Shown here one piece after another: positions 1 through 6,649 of a stretch of DNA of 10,508 nucleotides (positions are counted from its first letter, which is position 1; the number at the start of each line of letters is the position of its first letter). The stretch is from Candidatus Rifleibacteriota bacterium (GTDB taxonomy: Bacteria; Riflebacteria; Ozemobacteria; Ozemobacterales; Ozemobacteraceae): contig JAKQQP010000246.1 of the NCBI GenBank assembly GCA_029564115.1, positions 1-10,508 on the forward strand. The letters are read 5' to 3'. The translations under genes and the position numbers were made by a program. The notes beneath the pieces are model-generated. The model searched no databases. It saw nothing but the letters and a program-made list of their open reading frames with translations, and had not been told where the DNA came from.

Positions 1-2
1 TA

Positions 3-272
3 ACCAGAGAGAAAATCGAAAAAATCAGCAAAGAGCTTGTCGAGCAGGGTTGTTTATCAGAACAGGAAGGAAACGAGCTTATACATTCGCTGAACGAGCT
101 GATCGAGCGTGAAAAAAACCTGGAATTGAAAATAGAGCCTGTAATCTTCAAAGTCCTCACCAAATTCGATGTTGCAAGAAAAGAAGATATAAGAAAGCTT
201 GAAAAAAGAATTGCAGCACTGGAAAAAGAAAAAATCATCAGTTTTGCCCGAATGCAGGCAAGTGAGGTCTGA
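3..272 (+). CDS. Phasin-like coiled-coil protein, C-terminal part (partial)
   Basis: An open frame runs from the left edge to a TGA at 270-272, giving 89 residues with the start outside the window. The visible part is almost wholly charged and helical. It has two heptad-rich stretches, one near residues 1-35 and one at the end (key stretch KFDVARKEDIRKLEKRIAAL, around residues 54-73). That pattern, a 'V.RKED...LEKRI..LEK' leucine-zipper end, is typical of the C-terminus of polyhydroxyalkanoate-type phasins and of the wider phasin superfamily of surfactant-like coiled-coil proteins. It has no Cys pairs or membrane segments. The next gene is an acyl carrier protein 53 bases downstream on the same strand, so co-transcription is possible. 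The family call is from pattern recognition. A generic coiled-coil protein of other function remains possible. Confidence 0.6.
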   Translation, partial: TREKIEKISKELVEQGCLSEQEGNELIHSLNELIEREKNLELKIEPVIFKVLTKFDVARKEDIRKLEKRIAALEKEKIISFARMQASEV

Positions 273-310
273 TTGCAAGCCTGGCAGCATATTTCCAGAG
301 CAACCACATC

Positions 311-316
311 AGGAGG
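311..316 (+). promoter_or_regulatory. Shine-Dalgarno that fixes the GTG start of the acyl carrier protein
   Basis: AGGAGG lies nine bases before GTG at 326. The in-frame ATG at 347 has no such site, so the GTG is the better start. Confidence 0.75.
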
Positions 317-325
317 AATTATCAA

Positions 326-586
326 GTGAACAACTATGCTAAAAGGATGAAAAAAATTGTGGCAAACACTCTGCGGATCGATGAAAAGCAGGTTTCAATC
401 GAAACAGACCTGAGAGAACTCGGAGCAGACAGCCTTGATATCGCAGAGCTTTTGATGGAATTAGAAGATCACTTTGAAATATCAATTCCAAACGAAGATA
501 CTGCTGAGTTTTTGTCGCTTAAGACAGCGGTTGATTACATTACAGCCAAAAAAGGCGAGCATTCCAAGGGAGTATGCGATCGCTGA
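326..586 (+). CDS. Acyl carrier protein
   Basis: An 86-residue acidic protein of the normal size for an acyl carrier protein. The phosphopantetheine attachment motif G-A-D-S-L-D occupies residues 33-38, so Ser36 is the expected attachment site, and helix II follows with the usual 'LLMELEDHFEISIP' pattern (residues 42-55). It would carry acyl chains as thioesters in the cytoplasm for fatty-acid, lipid or secondary-metabolite synthesis. The GTG start is supported by AGGAGG nine bases upstream. No ketosynthase or other fatty-acid gene is visible beside it, so it may be a dedicated rather than the housekeeping ACP. For that reason no gene symbol is given. The last residues (GEHSKGVCDR) form an ordinary polar tail. 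The upstream neighbour is the phasin-like gene. Confidence 0.93.
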   Translation: MNNYAKRMKKIVANTLRIDEKQVSIETDLRELGADSLDIAELLMELEDHFEISIPNEDTAEFLSLKTAVDYITAKKGEHSKGVCDR

Positions 587-633
587 AACCGCTCAAATCG
601 TTTTTAAACAATAACTTTCATCTCTTGTCCAAA

Positions 634-652
634 ATGGAATGCATCCTTCCAT
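634..652. repeat. Short inverted repeat between the ACP and TolC-family genes
   Basis: Arms ATGGAA (634-639) and TTCCAT (647-652) flank a seven-base loop. There is no T-tract after it, so it is not a convincing terminator. It could be a regulator site or chance. Confidence 0.25.
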
Positions 653-698
653 GATAATAGAGGTGCCGGCTATATCTTAATCAACGGAAGTTCAGACC

Positions 699-2084
699 AT
701 GAAAACAATATCATCACTTACAGCCCGAATTCTAATAGTAACCTTATCAGTCATTTTTGCAGCTTCAACAGTACAGGCAGATACTCTTGCCAGTCTGATC
801 GACAAGGCACTTGAGCGAAATATCAGTCTGCAGATTTCTGATCTTGAGATCGAGCGAAGCTTCATTGATCAGAAAACATCTGATAATGCGCTGATTCCTG
901 ATGTAAATTTTATTATCAACAGAACCAGCAAAGATTTCAAAGACGATTACCAGAAAAAAAGCCCGACCAGCATCGATAAAATGATGACTTACTCGCTCAA
1001 GCTCACCCAGAGTTACCCTGGGCTGGGCAGAATTCCTGCCATACAAAAAGAAATCACGCGACTGAAAACCGACATCAAAAAAACATACAAAGACAACCAG
1101 AAAGTTGACGTGCTGCGCAGACTGACCCGCATCTATTTCAAACTGGTTCGCGATCAGGAACTTATTAAAATTCACGAAACCGACCTGATACTGATCGCCG
1201 CCCTGATGAAGGTTGCCAGGCTCAACGAAGAACTCGGGCTGGTATTGCATAACGATGTTCTGAGAATAGAGGTTGAACAGCTTAACTCGAATACCGAGCT
1301 GATAAAGGCCAAAAACAGTTTTGAAAACCTCAAATACGATCTGGCAAATATTCTGGATGTTCAAAATCCTGCTGCAATCGAACTCGAACTGGCGCGAAGC
1401 CTCAAATTCTCGACCAGCAGCTTTACCAGCGAGGCTCTTCTGCCAGAGTTGTTCAAGATAGACAACGATATCAACATTGCCAGAACCGACCAGACTATTC
1501 TGCAAAAAACCGTACAGGCGGCGCGAAGCGCTCATCTACCAACACTGAGTCTCGATGCTTCCTGCAACTACGGTCGTGAAGTTGGCCCAATAGAAGGCAC
1601 CAAAGACTTTGCTGCAACTTTCATTCTGACAACACCGGTTTATAATGGCAACGACATCGAAAATGCCGTGCGCACGGCACAAAAGGCCGAAGAAATCGTC
1701 AGATTGAGAGTCCGCGATATTTCAAACAATAAAAAGGCAATCCTGGAAAAGGCGGTTGCCGATTATAACGAAGCTCTTTCCCGTATCAGCTTTGCCGAGA
1801 AAATGACCGAACAAAGCTATGAAAATATGCGCATCGTTTTTACACGTTATCAGGAAGGTGCATCTTCGATCGTCGAGCTTATCGATGCACAGCGCCTGCT
1901 CACGAATTCTTCCCAGACCGCTGTCAAAGCCTATTACGACGAGCGCGAACGTCTTGTCGAAATACTTCTGCTGCTGCACAAATTTGATGAACTCTACCTT
2001 GCTGACCAGAACCCTTCGATTCTCAATACTGATTTTCTTATGCAGGCTCTGAAACTTGGAGAAAAGTCGCAAGAAACTCGCTGA
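699..2084 (+). CDS. TolC-family outer membrane channel protein
   Basis: A 461-residue protein, close to the usual TolC/OEP length. Residues 1-27 form a Sec signal peptide (basic start, hydrophobic 9-22, Ala-x-Ala-like end near VQA). The mature part is long, helical and polar, as in the two OEP repeats. The diagnostic second-repeat motif 'RYQEGASSIVELIDAQRLL' is at residues 383-401, a strong TolC-family mark. Such proteins form a trimeric barrel and periplasmic tunnel for type I secretion or tripartite efflux. No periplasmic adaptor, RND or ABC transporter gene is visible, so its partner must lie elsewhere and the substrate cannot be named. The start at ATG 699 is followed directly by the signal peptide; the ribosome binding site (around 685-690, ACGGAAG) is weak. 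The patatin gene starts about 107 bases downstream and is also an outer-membrane protein. Confidence 0.9.
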   Translation: MKTISSLTARILIVTLSVIFAASTVQADTLASLIDKALERNISLQISDLEIERSFIDQKTSDNALIPDVNFIINRTSKDFKDDYQKKSPTSIDKMMTYSLKLTQSYPGLGRIPAIQKEITRLKTDIKKTYKDNQKVDVLRRLTRIYFKLVRDQELIKIHETDLILIAALMKVARLNEELGLVLHNDVLRIEVEQLNSNTELIKAKNSFENLKYDLANILDVQNPAAIELELARSLKFSTSSFTSEALLPELFKIDNDINIARTDQTILQKTVQAARSAHLPTLSLDASCNYGREVGPIEGTKDFAATFILTTPVYNGNDIENAVRTAQKAEEIVRLRVRDISNNKKAILEKAVADYNEALSRISFAEKMTEQSYENMRIVFTRYQEGASSIVELIDAQRLLTNSSQTAVKAYYDERERLVEILLLLHKFDELYLADQNPSILNTDFLMQALKLGEKSQETR

Positions 2085-2191
2085 TAGAAAAGAGAGAGGC
2101 CCCATTTTCATCAATATTTCCTGCTTTTAGTTGCCTGGTTTCACCAAAAACTGCCCTGCACTTGGCCTGTATTAGATTACAGAGACCTGTG

Positions 2192-4387
2192 ATGGTGCCC
2201 AACATGCATTCGAAAAAACGACTTCTCCCGGTCATCACATTTATCAGTATTTTTTTTACATTCGTTCCAACTATGGCTGGGGCAAAAACGCCGGTTATTG
2301 GCCTTGCTTTAAGCGGAGGCGGAGTCAAAGGTTTTGCCCATATCGGCGTTTTAAAAGCAATTGAAAAAGCCGGCATCAAAATCGATCTTGTCTGCGGAAC
2401 AAGTATGGGCTCAATTATTGGAGCCTTATATGCTTCTGGCTATTCACCGGAACAGATTGAGAATCTTGTTGCAGAAGAAGACTGGGCGAAAATCATGAAT
2501 GACCATGTTTTTCGCCGACGCCTGGACCACTTTGAGAAAAAAAATGACGGACAGTATTCTTTTAGAATTCAGGGAAAAATGACTGAAGCCGGATTGATCA
2601 AAGGTCAGAGAATCACAGATCTTCTCTGCCGGTGGTTTTCACCGGTACACGAATGTGAGGATTTTTTCCAGCTGCGGATTCCTTTTTCCTGTATCGCAAC
2701 CGATCTTGAAACTGGCAAACCCGTGAAGCTGAGTAAAGGGTTTCTTCCAGAAGCCTTAAGAGCAAGCATTTCATATCCTTTTGCTTTTACCCCTGTTAAA
2801 CTGGACGGGAAACTTCTTGGAGATGGAGGTATTGCACGCAACCTTCCTGTTTCCGATTTAAAGGAAGCCGGAGCAGACATAATAATTGCAGTGAATGTAG
2901 GCTCCTCACTTTATACCAAGGAACAGATCAATTCGATTCCCAGAATTCTAGAGCAATGCATTTCGTTCTTTGGCGAGCAGGATCTGGAAAAACAAAAGAC
3001 ACTATGCGACATACTTATAGAGCCTGATGTAAAAGGTTATTCAACTTTTTCATTCGACAGTATTCAGGCAATCATAGCTATTGGCGAACAAGCAGGGAAA
3101 AGCAACATGTCGCAGCTTAAAAAAATCGGAAAAAAGCATGCAGATATGCAGAACATCAAAGCATTCCTTCCTGATCTTGACCGCCACAGGAGAATATTAT
3201 TCAAGGAAATTAAAATTTCAGGATTAAGCCAGACTCGCCAGAACTTTGTTTTCGATCGTATTGGAGGCAGGCAATTTCGCAGTCTCAACCTAGACGAGAT
3301 TCAGAATCTTTCGCAGAAAATTCTTGGAACTGGTTTGGCAAGCCTTATCAGCTATAAAATTTCTTCAATTCCTGAAGGCAAAATCCTCACTTTCGTTGTA
3401 AAAGAGACCGAACAGTTTGAAAGCAATTTTGGCCTGCGCTACGATGTCGACAGGGGGACTGCTATAAAAACCAGTTTTCTGATGAAAGATCGCTTCCTGG
3501 TCGGCGGCAGATCGAGTATTGAGAGCGTAATCTCACAACGCCCCAGGTTTCTTTTCAGAGAATATGTTCACGAGTTCAAAAATCTTGGACTGGGAGCAGA
3601 GCTTGAGCTGGGCTATCAGAAAAATCAGGTTTCCACAAATTATGATTTTACCAATCAGCTGAAGTATATCAGCTCCGTTTTTTCCGGCAGTTTTTCGCTG
3701 AACAAGAAGGTTTCTGAATCAGGACAAATCGGTTTTGGTGCCCAGAAAAAGATCGGTTTTGCTAAATACCGGCATACCCCTGCCGGAATAAATGAGCATG
3801 ACTACGAATATTCGTCTGTTTTCAGCTTCTTTTCTTCAGATACTCTGGACGACCCATTTTTCCCAAGTTCCGGCAGTCTCATGCAGGTCAATCTGAGTAA
3901 ATTCATGAATCCTGGGCACTTCAGCAACGAGCGCAAAATAGAAGAATCAAATAAGTTTTCGGTGAATCTTTCGTCATATACCCCTCTTTCTTCAAAAACA
4001 ACGGCTGGCATTATTTTTTTTGCCGGCACAATTACGGGAAACTCGCTTCCCGGCGACGAACTATTCTATCTTGGCGGCAAGAGAGTAGTTGATGGAACAA
4101 GCACCAATTTTGCAGGCTTAAGATACCAGAAGCTTTCAGGAAAAAATATTCTGCAAACAGGTGCAGAATTAAGATTTACCCTGAAAAACGACCACTATAT
4201 TCTGGGGCGGTGGAATACCGGAAAACTTTCTGAATCCAGCAACGATCTATTCTCAAGCAAATATATCAGCGGCGGTGAATTTGCATATTCTCTTGGAACG
4301 CCTCTTGGTGCAATAGAAGTATCGCTCGGTTCAAATGACTTCGATCATAATCTTCGTCTGCAGGCAAGCCTTGGAAACTCTTTCTGA
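2192..4387 (+). CDS. Patatin-like phospholipase with POTRA and outer-membrane barrel (PlpD / type Vd-like)
   Basis: A 731-residue exported protein if started at ATG 2192; ATG 2204 is an equally sensible start, and an in-frame TTG at 2162 is less likely. Residues 1-31 are a signal peptide. The patatin domain (about 35-290) shows the oxyanion loop SGGGVKG, the nucleophile elbow G-T-S-M-G with Ser71 (codon 2402-2404), and the D-G-G catalytic aspartate Asp211 (codon 2822-2824), so the Ser-Asp dyad is intact. About residues 335-410 look like a single POTRA-type segment. From about 410 to the C-terminal Phe the sequence has alternating aromatic/Gly-rich strands, as expected of a 16-stranded Omp85/TpsB-like barrel. 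Length and order match Pseudomonas PlpD, where the phospholipase is secreted through its own barrel. Here it probably hydrolyses phospholipids at or beyond the outer membrane. It follows the TolC-family gene by about 107 bases. Confidence 0.9.
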   Translation: MVPNMHSKKRLLPVITFISIFFTFVPTMAGAKTPVIGLALSGGGVKGFAHIGVLKAIEKAGIKIDLVCGTSMGSIIGALYASGYSPEQIENLVAEEDWAKIMNDHVFRRRLDHFEKKNDGQYSFRIQGKMTEAGLIKGQRITDLLCRWFSPVHECEDFFQLRIPFSCIATDLETGKPVKLSKGFLPEALRASISYPFAFTPVKLDGKLLGDGGIARNLPVSDLKEAGADIIIAVNVGSSLYTKEQINSIPRILEQCISFFGEQDLEKQKTLCDILIEPDVKGYSTFSFDSIQAIIAIGEQAGKSNMSQLKKIGKKHADMQNIKAFLPDLDRHRRILFKEIKISGLSQTRQNFVFDRIGGRQFRSLNLDEIQNLSQKILGTGLASLISYKISSIPEGKILTFVVKETEQFESNFGLRYDVDRGTAIKTSFLMKDRFLVGGRSSIESVISQRPRFLFREYVHEFKNLGLGAELELGYQKNQVSTNYDFTNQLKYISSVFSGSFSLNKKVSESGQIGFGAQKKIGFAKYRHTPAGINEHDYEYSSVFSFFSSDTLDDPFFPSSGSLMQVNLSKFMNPGHFSNERKIEESNKFSVNLSSYTPLSSKTTAGIIFFAGTITGNSLPGDELFYLGGKRVVDGTSTNFAGLRYQKLSGKNILQTGAELRFTLKNDHYILGRWNTGKLSESSNDLFSSKYISGGEFAYSLGTPLGAIEVSLGSNDFDHNLRLQASLGNSF

Positions 4388-4481
4388 AACTTTCAAACAG
4401 ATACCCGTCTTATAAAAAATATGTGCTCCCGGAGAATTATCTGGAGACGGTTTAATTTCAGAAATTTTCAAAAAGGTCCTG

Positions 4482-4595
4482 ATTGTAGAAAAACCCATTA
4501 TCTGCTTCTGCAAAAAAGTTGATAAAGAGACAACTATCGAAGCTATCAAGGCCGGAGCTGATTCTCTCAAAAAAGGTCTGGAAAGCCACCGGTGA
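4482..4595 (+). pseudogene. Remnant of a BFD-like [2Fe-2S]-binding protein gene, frameshifted
   Basis: The frame from 4482 reads IVEKPIICFCKK, then a helix ending AIKAGADSLKK, then stops at TGA 4593-4595. This matches the first half of BFD-like [2Fe-2S] domains: a Cys-x-Cys pair, then a 'V....I.EAI.AGA.SL.KV' helix. No ATG, GTG or TTG start is present; the best-placed codons after the AAAGG at 4472-4476 are ATT (4482) and GTA (4485). Reading one base shorter through the six-A run at 4569-4574 gives KVWKATGD, the family's expected next segment ('KV..ATGAC'), but the second Cys pair is absent there too. So I read it as a decayed gene with a lost start, a homopolymer frameshift and a lost 3' cluster ligand pair. 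A genuine short protein with a rare start is the alternative. Confidence 0.5.
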
Positions 4596-4636
4596 TCAGC
4601 ATCTTCAGCTCAGCCCCTCCCCCAAAAAAACAAACA

Positions 4637-4656
4637 CTTGGCAAAATGACCAAATA
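4637..4656. promoter_or_regulatory. Upstream operator-like palindrome (O1) of the ars operon
   Basis: The imperfect dyad TTGG (4638-4641), eight bases, CCAA (4650-4653) lies just upstream of the -35 box. Aligned at a 42-base offset it shares the TTGGC left half and the CCAAATA right half with the perfect palindrome at 4677-4698. It is probably a second binding site for the ArsR-family repressor encoded next. Confidence 0.6.
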
Positions 4657-4661
4657 TCTGC

Positions 4662-4690
4662 TTGACATCGTAAACATATTTGGCCATATT
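4662..4690 (+). promoter_or_regulatory. Sigma-70 type promoter of the arsR operon
   Basis: A perfect TTGACA -35 (4662-4667) is separated by exactly 17 bases from CATATT (4685-4690), a 4/6 match to TATAAT. The -10 box is precisely the six-base centre of operator O2, so repressor binding would block RNA polymerase. Transcription should start near 4697, leaving a short leader before the GTG at 4722. Confidence 0.75.
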
Positions 4691-4698
4691 GCCAAATA
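4677..4698. promoter_or_regulatory. ArsR-type operator palindrome (O2) over the -10 box
   Basis: This is a perfect inverted repeat: TATTTGGC (4677-4684), spacer CATATT, GCCAAATA (4691-4698). The size and symmetry suit a winged-helix ArsR/SmtB dimer, and its place over the -10 of the arsR promoter implies autorepression. Its centre is 42 bp from that of O1. Confidence 0.75.
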
Positions 4699-4721
4699 AC
4701 CAGACAACACCGAGGTAATTT

Positions 4722-5090
4722 GTGAACCAGCAACAGCGGCATCTGATAGAAGCTAAAACCGTAGTGTTAAAGGCTCTTGCGCACCCAACCCGCCTCTACA
4801 TCATAGAAGAACTCGCGCAGGGCGAAAATTGTGTCTGCGAATTTGTCGACGCGGTCAAAGCTGATTTCTCGACCGTGTCAAAGCATCTGCTGGTCTTGAA
4901 AAACGCCGGCCTCGTCGAAGACGATAAACGCGGGCAACAGGTTTTTTACCGCCTGCGCATGCGCTGTCTGCCTGATTTTATCAGTTGTATCGGCACTGCC
5001 GTCGCCGACGACGCCAGACATAAGGTTTCGCAGCTCACCCCTGAACTTTCGGTGCCGAAGCCAAAGAATAAACGGAGCAAACACACATGA
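4722..5090 (+). CDS. arsR: ArsR/SmtB-family metalloregulatory repressor
   Basis: A 122-residue winged-helix protein. The recognition region is about residues 48-66 (STVSKHLLVLKNAGLV), followed by the beta-wing (about 66-78, ending VFYRL). The Cys-Val-Cys pair at residues 37 and 39 sits at the site used for As(III)/Sb(III) sensing in E. coli-type ArsR. The third cysteine of the classical C-V-C-x-x-C is a Val here (residue 42), so Cys82 and/or Cys89 in the C-terminal helix may complete the site. The GTG start at 4722 has GAGGT at 4712-4716. The stop overlaps the permease start by ATGA (5087-5090). It should repress its own operon through the palindromes at 4637-4698 and release on binding a thiophilic inducer. 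The exact inducer cannot be read from sequence. Confidence 0.9.
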   Translation: MNQQQRHLIEAKTVVLKALAHPTRLYIIEELAQGENCVCEFVDAVKADFSTVSKHLLVLKNAGLVEDDKRGQQVFYRLRMRCLPDFISCIGTAVADDARHKVSQLTPELSVPKPKNKRSKHT

Positions 5091-6391
5091 ACTACTGGAA
5101 ACATGAATGGAAAAGCTTTTTAACGATAACGGTCATATTTTTGATCTGTTATTACCTGCCGGTCGGCACACCCCGCTTTGACAATGCGGTTCTCGAAGCT
5201 TTTCACCTGGTAAAATGGTATGCGCAGGAACACGTATTGCTGTGCCTGATACCGGCCTTCTTCATCGCCGGCGCCATCGGCGTTTTCGTCAGCCAGGCTT
5301 CGGTCATGAAATATCTCGGCGCCAAAGCCAACAAAATACTGGCATACGGCGTTGCCGCCGTTTCCGGCACGATTCTCGCGGTATGCTCATGCACAATCCT
5401 GCCGCTTTTTGCCGGCATTTACCGCATGGGTGCCGGTCTTGGCCCGGCCTGCGCCTTTCTTTACTCCGGCCCCGCCATCAACGTGCTCGCCATCGTTCTG
5501 ACCGCCCGTATTCTTGGCCCGGAACTGGGCATGGCCCGTGCTTTCGGAGCTGTTTTTCTCAGCGTCTTCATCGGCTATTCCATGCACCTGCTGTTCCGCA
5601 AAGAGGAAGAAGCCAAGGCCGCAGCCCAGATGCTTATGCCTGAGCCTGAAGTAAAAAGAACTCTCTGTCAGAATTCGCTGTATTTTGCCTCGATGGTCTT
5701 CGTTCTGGTCTTCGCCAACTGGGGCAGGCCACAGACTGAAACCGGCCTGTGGGCCAATATCTATCAACAGAAATGGGTTCTGACCTCAATATCAGGCTTT
5801 GCGCTCGGCGTCATGCTGGTGGGCTGGTTTGGTCTGAAAGCCTGGAAGGCCATATTAACAGGCGCTGCCGTTGCCGGCACCGGTTACATGTTTCCTGAAA
5901 CGCCGCTCGCCGCATTCACTGTCGGCACTTTCGGCCTGAGTATATTCACCAGCACTGACGAAAGCGAGCTTGGAGAATGGTTCAGCTCGTCTTATGATTT
6001 TGCGAAGCAGATTCTGCCGCTGCTGCTCGCCGGCGTTGTCGTTGCCGGCGTTCTGCTCGGTCGCGTCGGCAACGAGGGCCTTATTCCATCAGAATGGATC
6101 AACGCGGCAGTCGGCGGCAACTCAATCATGGCGAATTTTCTTGCTTCGTTTGTCGGCGCTTTCATGTATTTTGCGACCCTGACCGAAGTGCCGATACTTC
6201 AAGGCCTGATCGGCAGCGGCATGGGAAAAGGCCCGGCCTTAGCTCTGCTGCTGGCCGGCCCGGCGCTGAGCCTGCCGAACATGCTGGTTATCCGCAGCGT
6301 TCTCGGCACCAAAAAAACCGTTGCCTTTGTTTCTCTGGTCATAGTTTTTTCAACGCTGTTTGGCGTAATGTTTGGAACATTTTTCAGTTAA
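5087..6391 (+). CDS. ArsP/UPF0718-type permease
   Basis: A 434-residue very hydrophobic inner-membrane protein with roughly ten or more membrane segments in two related halves. The first half carries C-S-C (Cys100, Cys102) then 'PLFAGIYRMGAGLGPACAF' and SGPAIN (127-132). The second half repeats the plan with 'ILQGLIGSGMGKGPALALLL', GPALSLPN (391-398). This CSC...GPA.N pattern marks the DUF318/UPF0718 permeases, which include ArsP, an exporter of trivalent methyl- and aromatic arsenicals. A variable linker rich in Glu/Lys/Ala (171-190) separates the halves on one face. It is translationally coupled to arsR by an ATGA overlap, with GGAG at 5074-5077. Its neighbours support export of arsenic or another thiophilic compound. 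Substrate remains inference, since many UPF0718 members are uncharacterised. Its GC content is clearly above that of the patatin gene. Confidence 0.85.
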   Translation: MNYWKHEWKSFLTITVIFLICYYLPVGTPRFDNAVLEAFHLVKWYAQEHVLLCLIPAFFIAGAIGVFVSQASVMKYLGAKANKILAYGVAAVSGTILAVCSCTILPLFAGIYRMGAGLGPACAFLYSGPAINVLAIVLTARILGPELGMARAFGAVFLSVFIGYSMHLLFRKEEEAKAAAQMLMPEPEVKRTLCQNSLYFASMVFVLVFANWGRPQTETGLWANIYQQKWVLTSISGFALGVMLVGWFGLKAWKAILTGAAVAGTGYMFPETPLAAFTVGTFGLSIFTSTDESELGEWFSSSYDFAKQILPLLLAGVVVAGVLLGRVGNEGLIPSEWINAAVGGNSIMANFLASFVGAFMYFATLTEVPILQGLIGSGMGKGPALALLLAGPALSLPNMLVIRSVLGTKKTVAFVSLVIVFSTLFGVMFGTFFS

Positions 6392-6392
6392 T

Positions 6393-6397
6393 GGAGG
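6393..6397 (+). promoter_or_regulatory. Shine-Dalgarno that fixes the start of the small redox protein
   Basis: GGAGG lies ten bases before ATG 6408, two bases after the permease stop. It favours ATG 6408 over the in-frame ATG at 6372, which would lie inside the permease gene. Confidence 0.75.
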
Positions 6398-6407
6398 TCT
6401 TGTAACA

Positions 6408-6638
6408 ATGAAAATTCAGATTCTCGGAACCGGATGCCCGAAGTGTCACAAACTGGCTGCAGAAGCCGAACAGGCTGCGAAAGAACTCGGCCTGAGCTAT
6501 GAGCTGATAAAAGTTACAGACATAAACGAGATTATGGGTTTTGGAGTAATGATTACCCCGGCTCTGGCCGTTGACGGCAATGTTAAATTTGCTGGCAAGG
6601 TGCCTGGTGTTGAAGAAATCAAAAAACATCTCAAATAA
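6408..6638 (+). CDS. Small thioredoxin-fold redox-active disulfide protein (TM0996/MTH895-like)
   Basis: A 76-residue cytosolic thioredoxin/glutaredoxin-fold protein of the 'redox-active disulfide protein 2' type. The active site G-C-P-K-C (Cys10, Cys13) follows a first beta strand MKIQILG. A helix follows, then the strand YELIKVTD, then M-I-T-P-A (the cis-proline loop, Pro50), then a Gly-Lys-Val-Pro-Gly turn and a C-terminal helix. No signal peptide is present. Members of this family commonly sit beside UPF0718 permeases and ArsR regulators, as here. A likely job is to hand electrons to a membrane or metalloid-handling partner; the ArsG/CcdA-like protein in the same operon is the obvious candidate, but this is inference. 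Sixteen bases separate it from the permease and eleven from the next gene. Confidence 0.88.
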   Translation: MKIQILGTGCPKCHKLAAEAEQAAKELGLSYELIKVTDINEIMGFGVMITPALAVDGNVKFAGKVPGVEEIKKHLK

Positions 6639-6649
6639 GGAGACACACA

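Noticed and set aside
765..1535. Long open frame of 256 codons on the minus strand
   Set aside because: It lies wholly inside the TolC-family gene, has no recognisable domain, and the + strand frame has a signal peptide and the TolC-family motif.
2162..2191. TTG start extending the patatin by ten residues
   Set aside because: It would put Arg- and Pro-containing polar sequence before the signal peptide and has no ribosome site. ATG 2192 or 2204 gives a normal signal sequence.
4421..4525. Short ATG frame (34 codons) in the gap before arsR
   Set aside because: It has no ribosome site, its product is basic and unpatterned, and the overlapping BFD-like frame is the one with family resemblance.
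5215..5643. 142-codon frame on the + strand inside the permease gene
   Set aside because: It is an alternate frame of a GC-rich gene, rich in Arg, His and Pro, with no ribosome site or family match.
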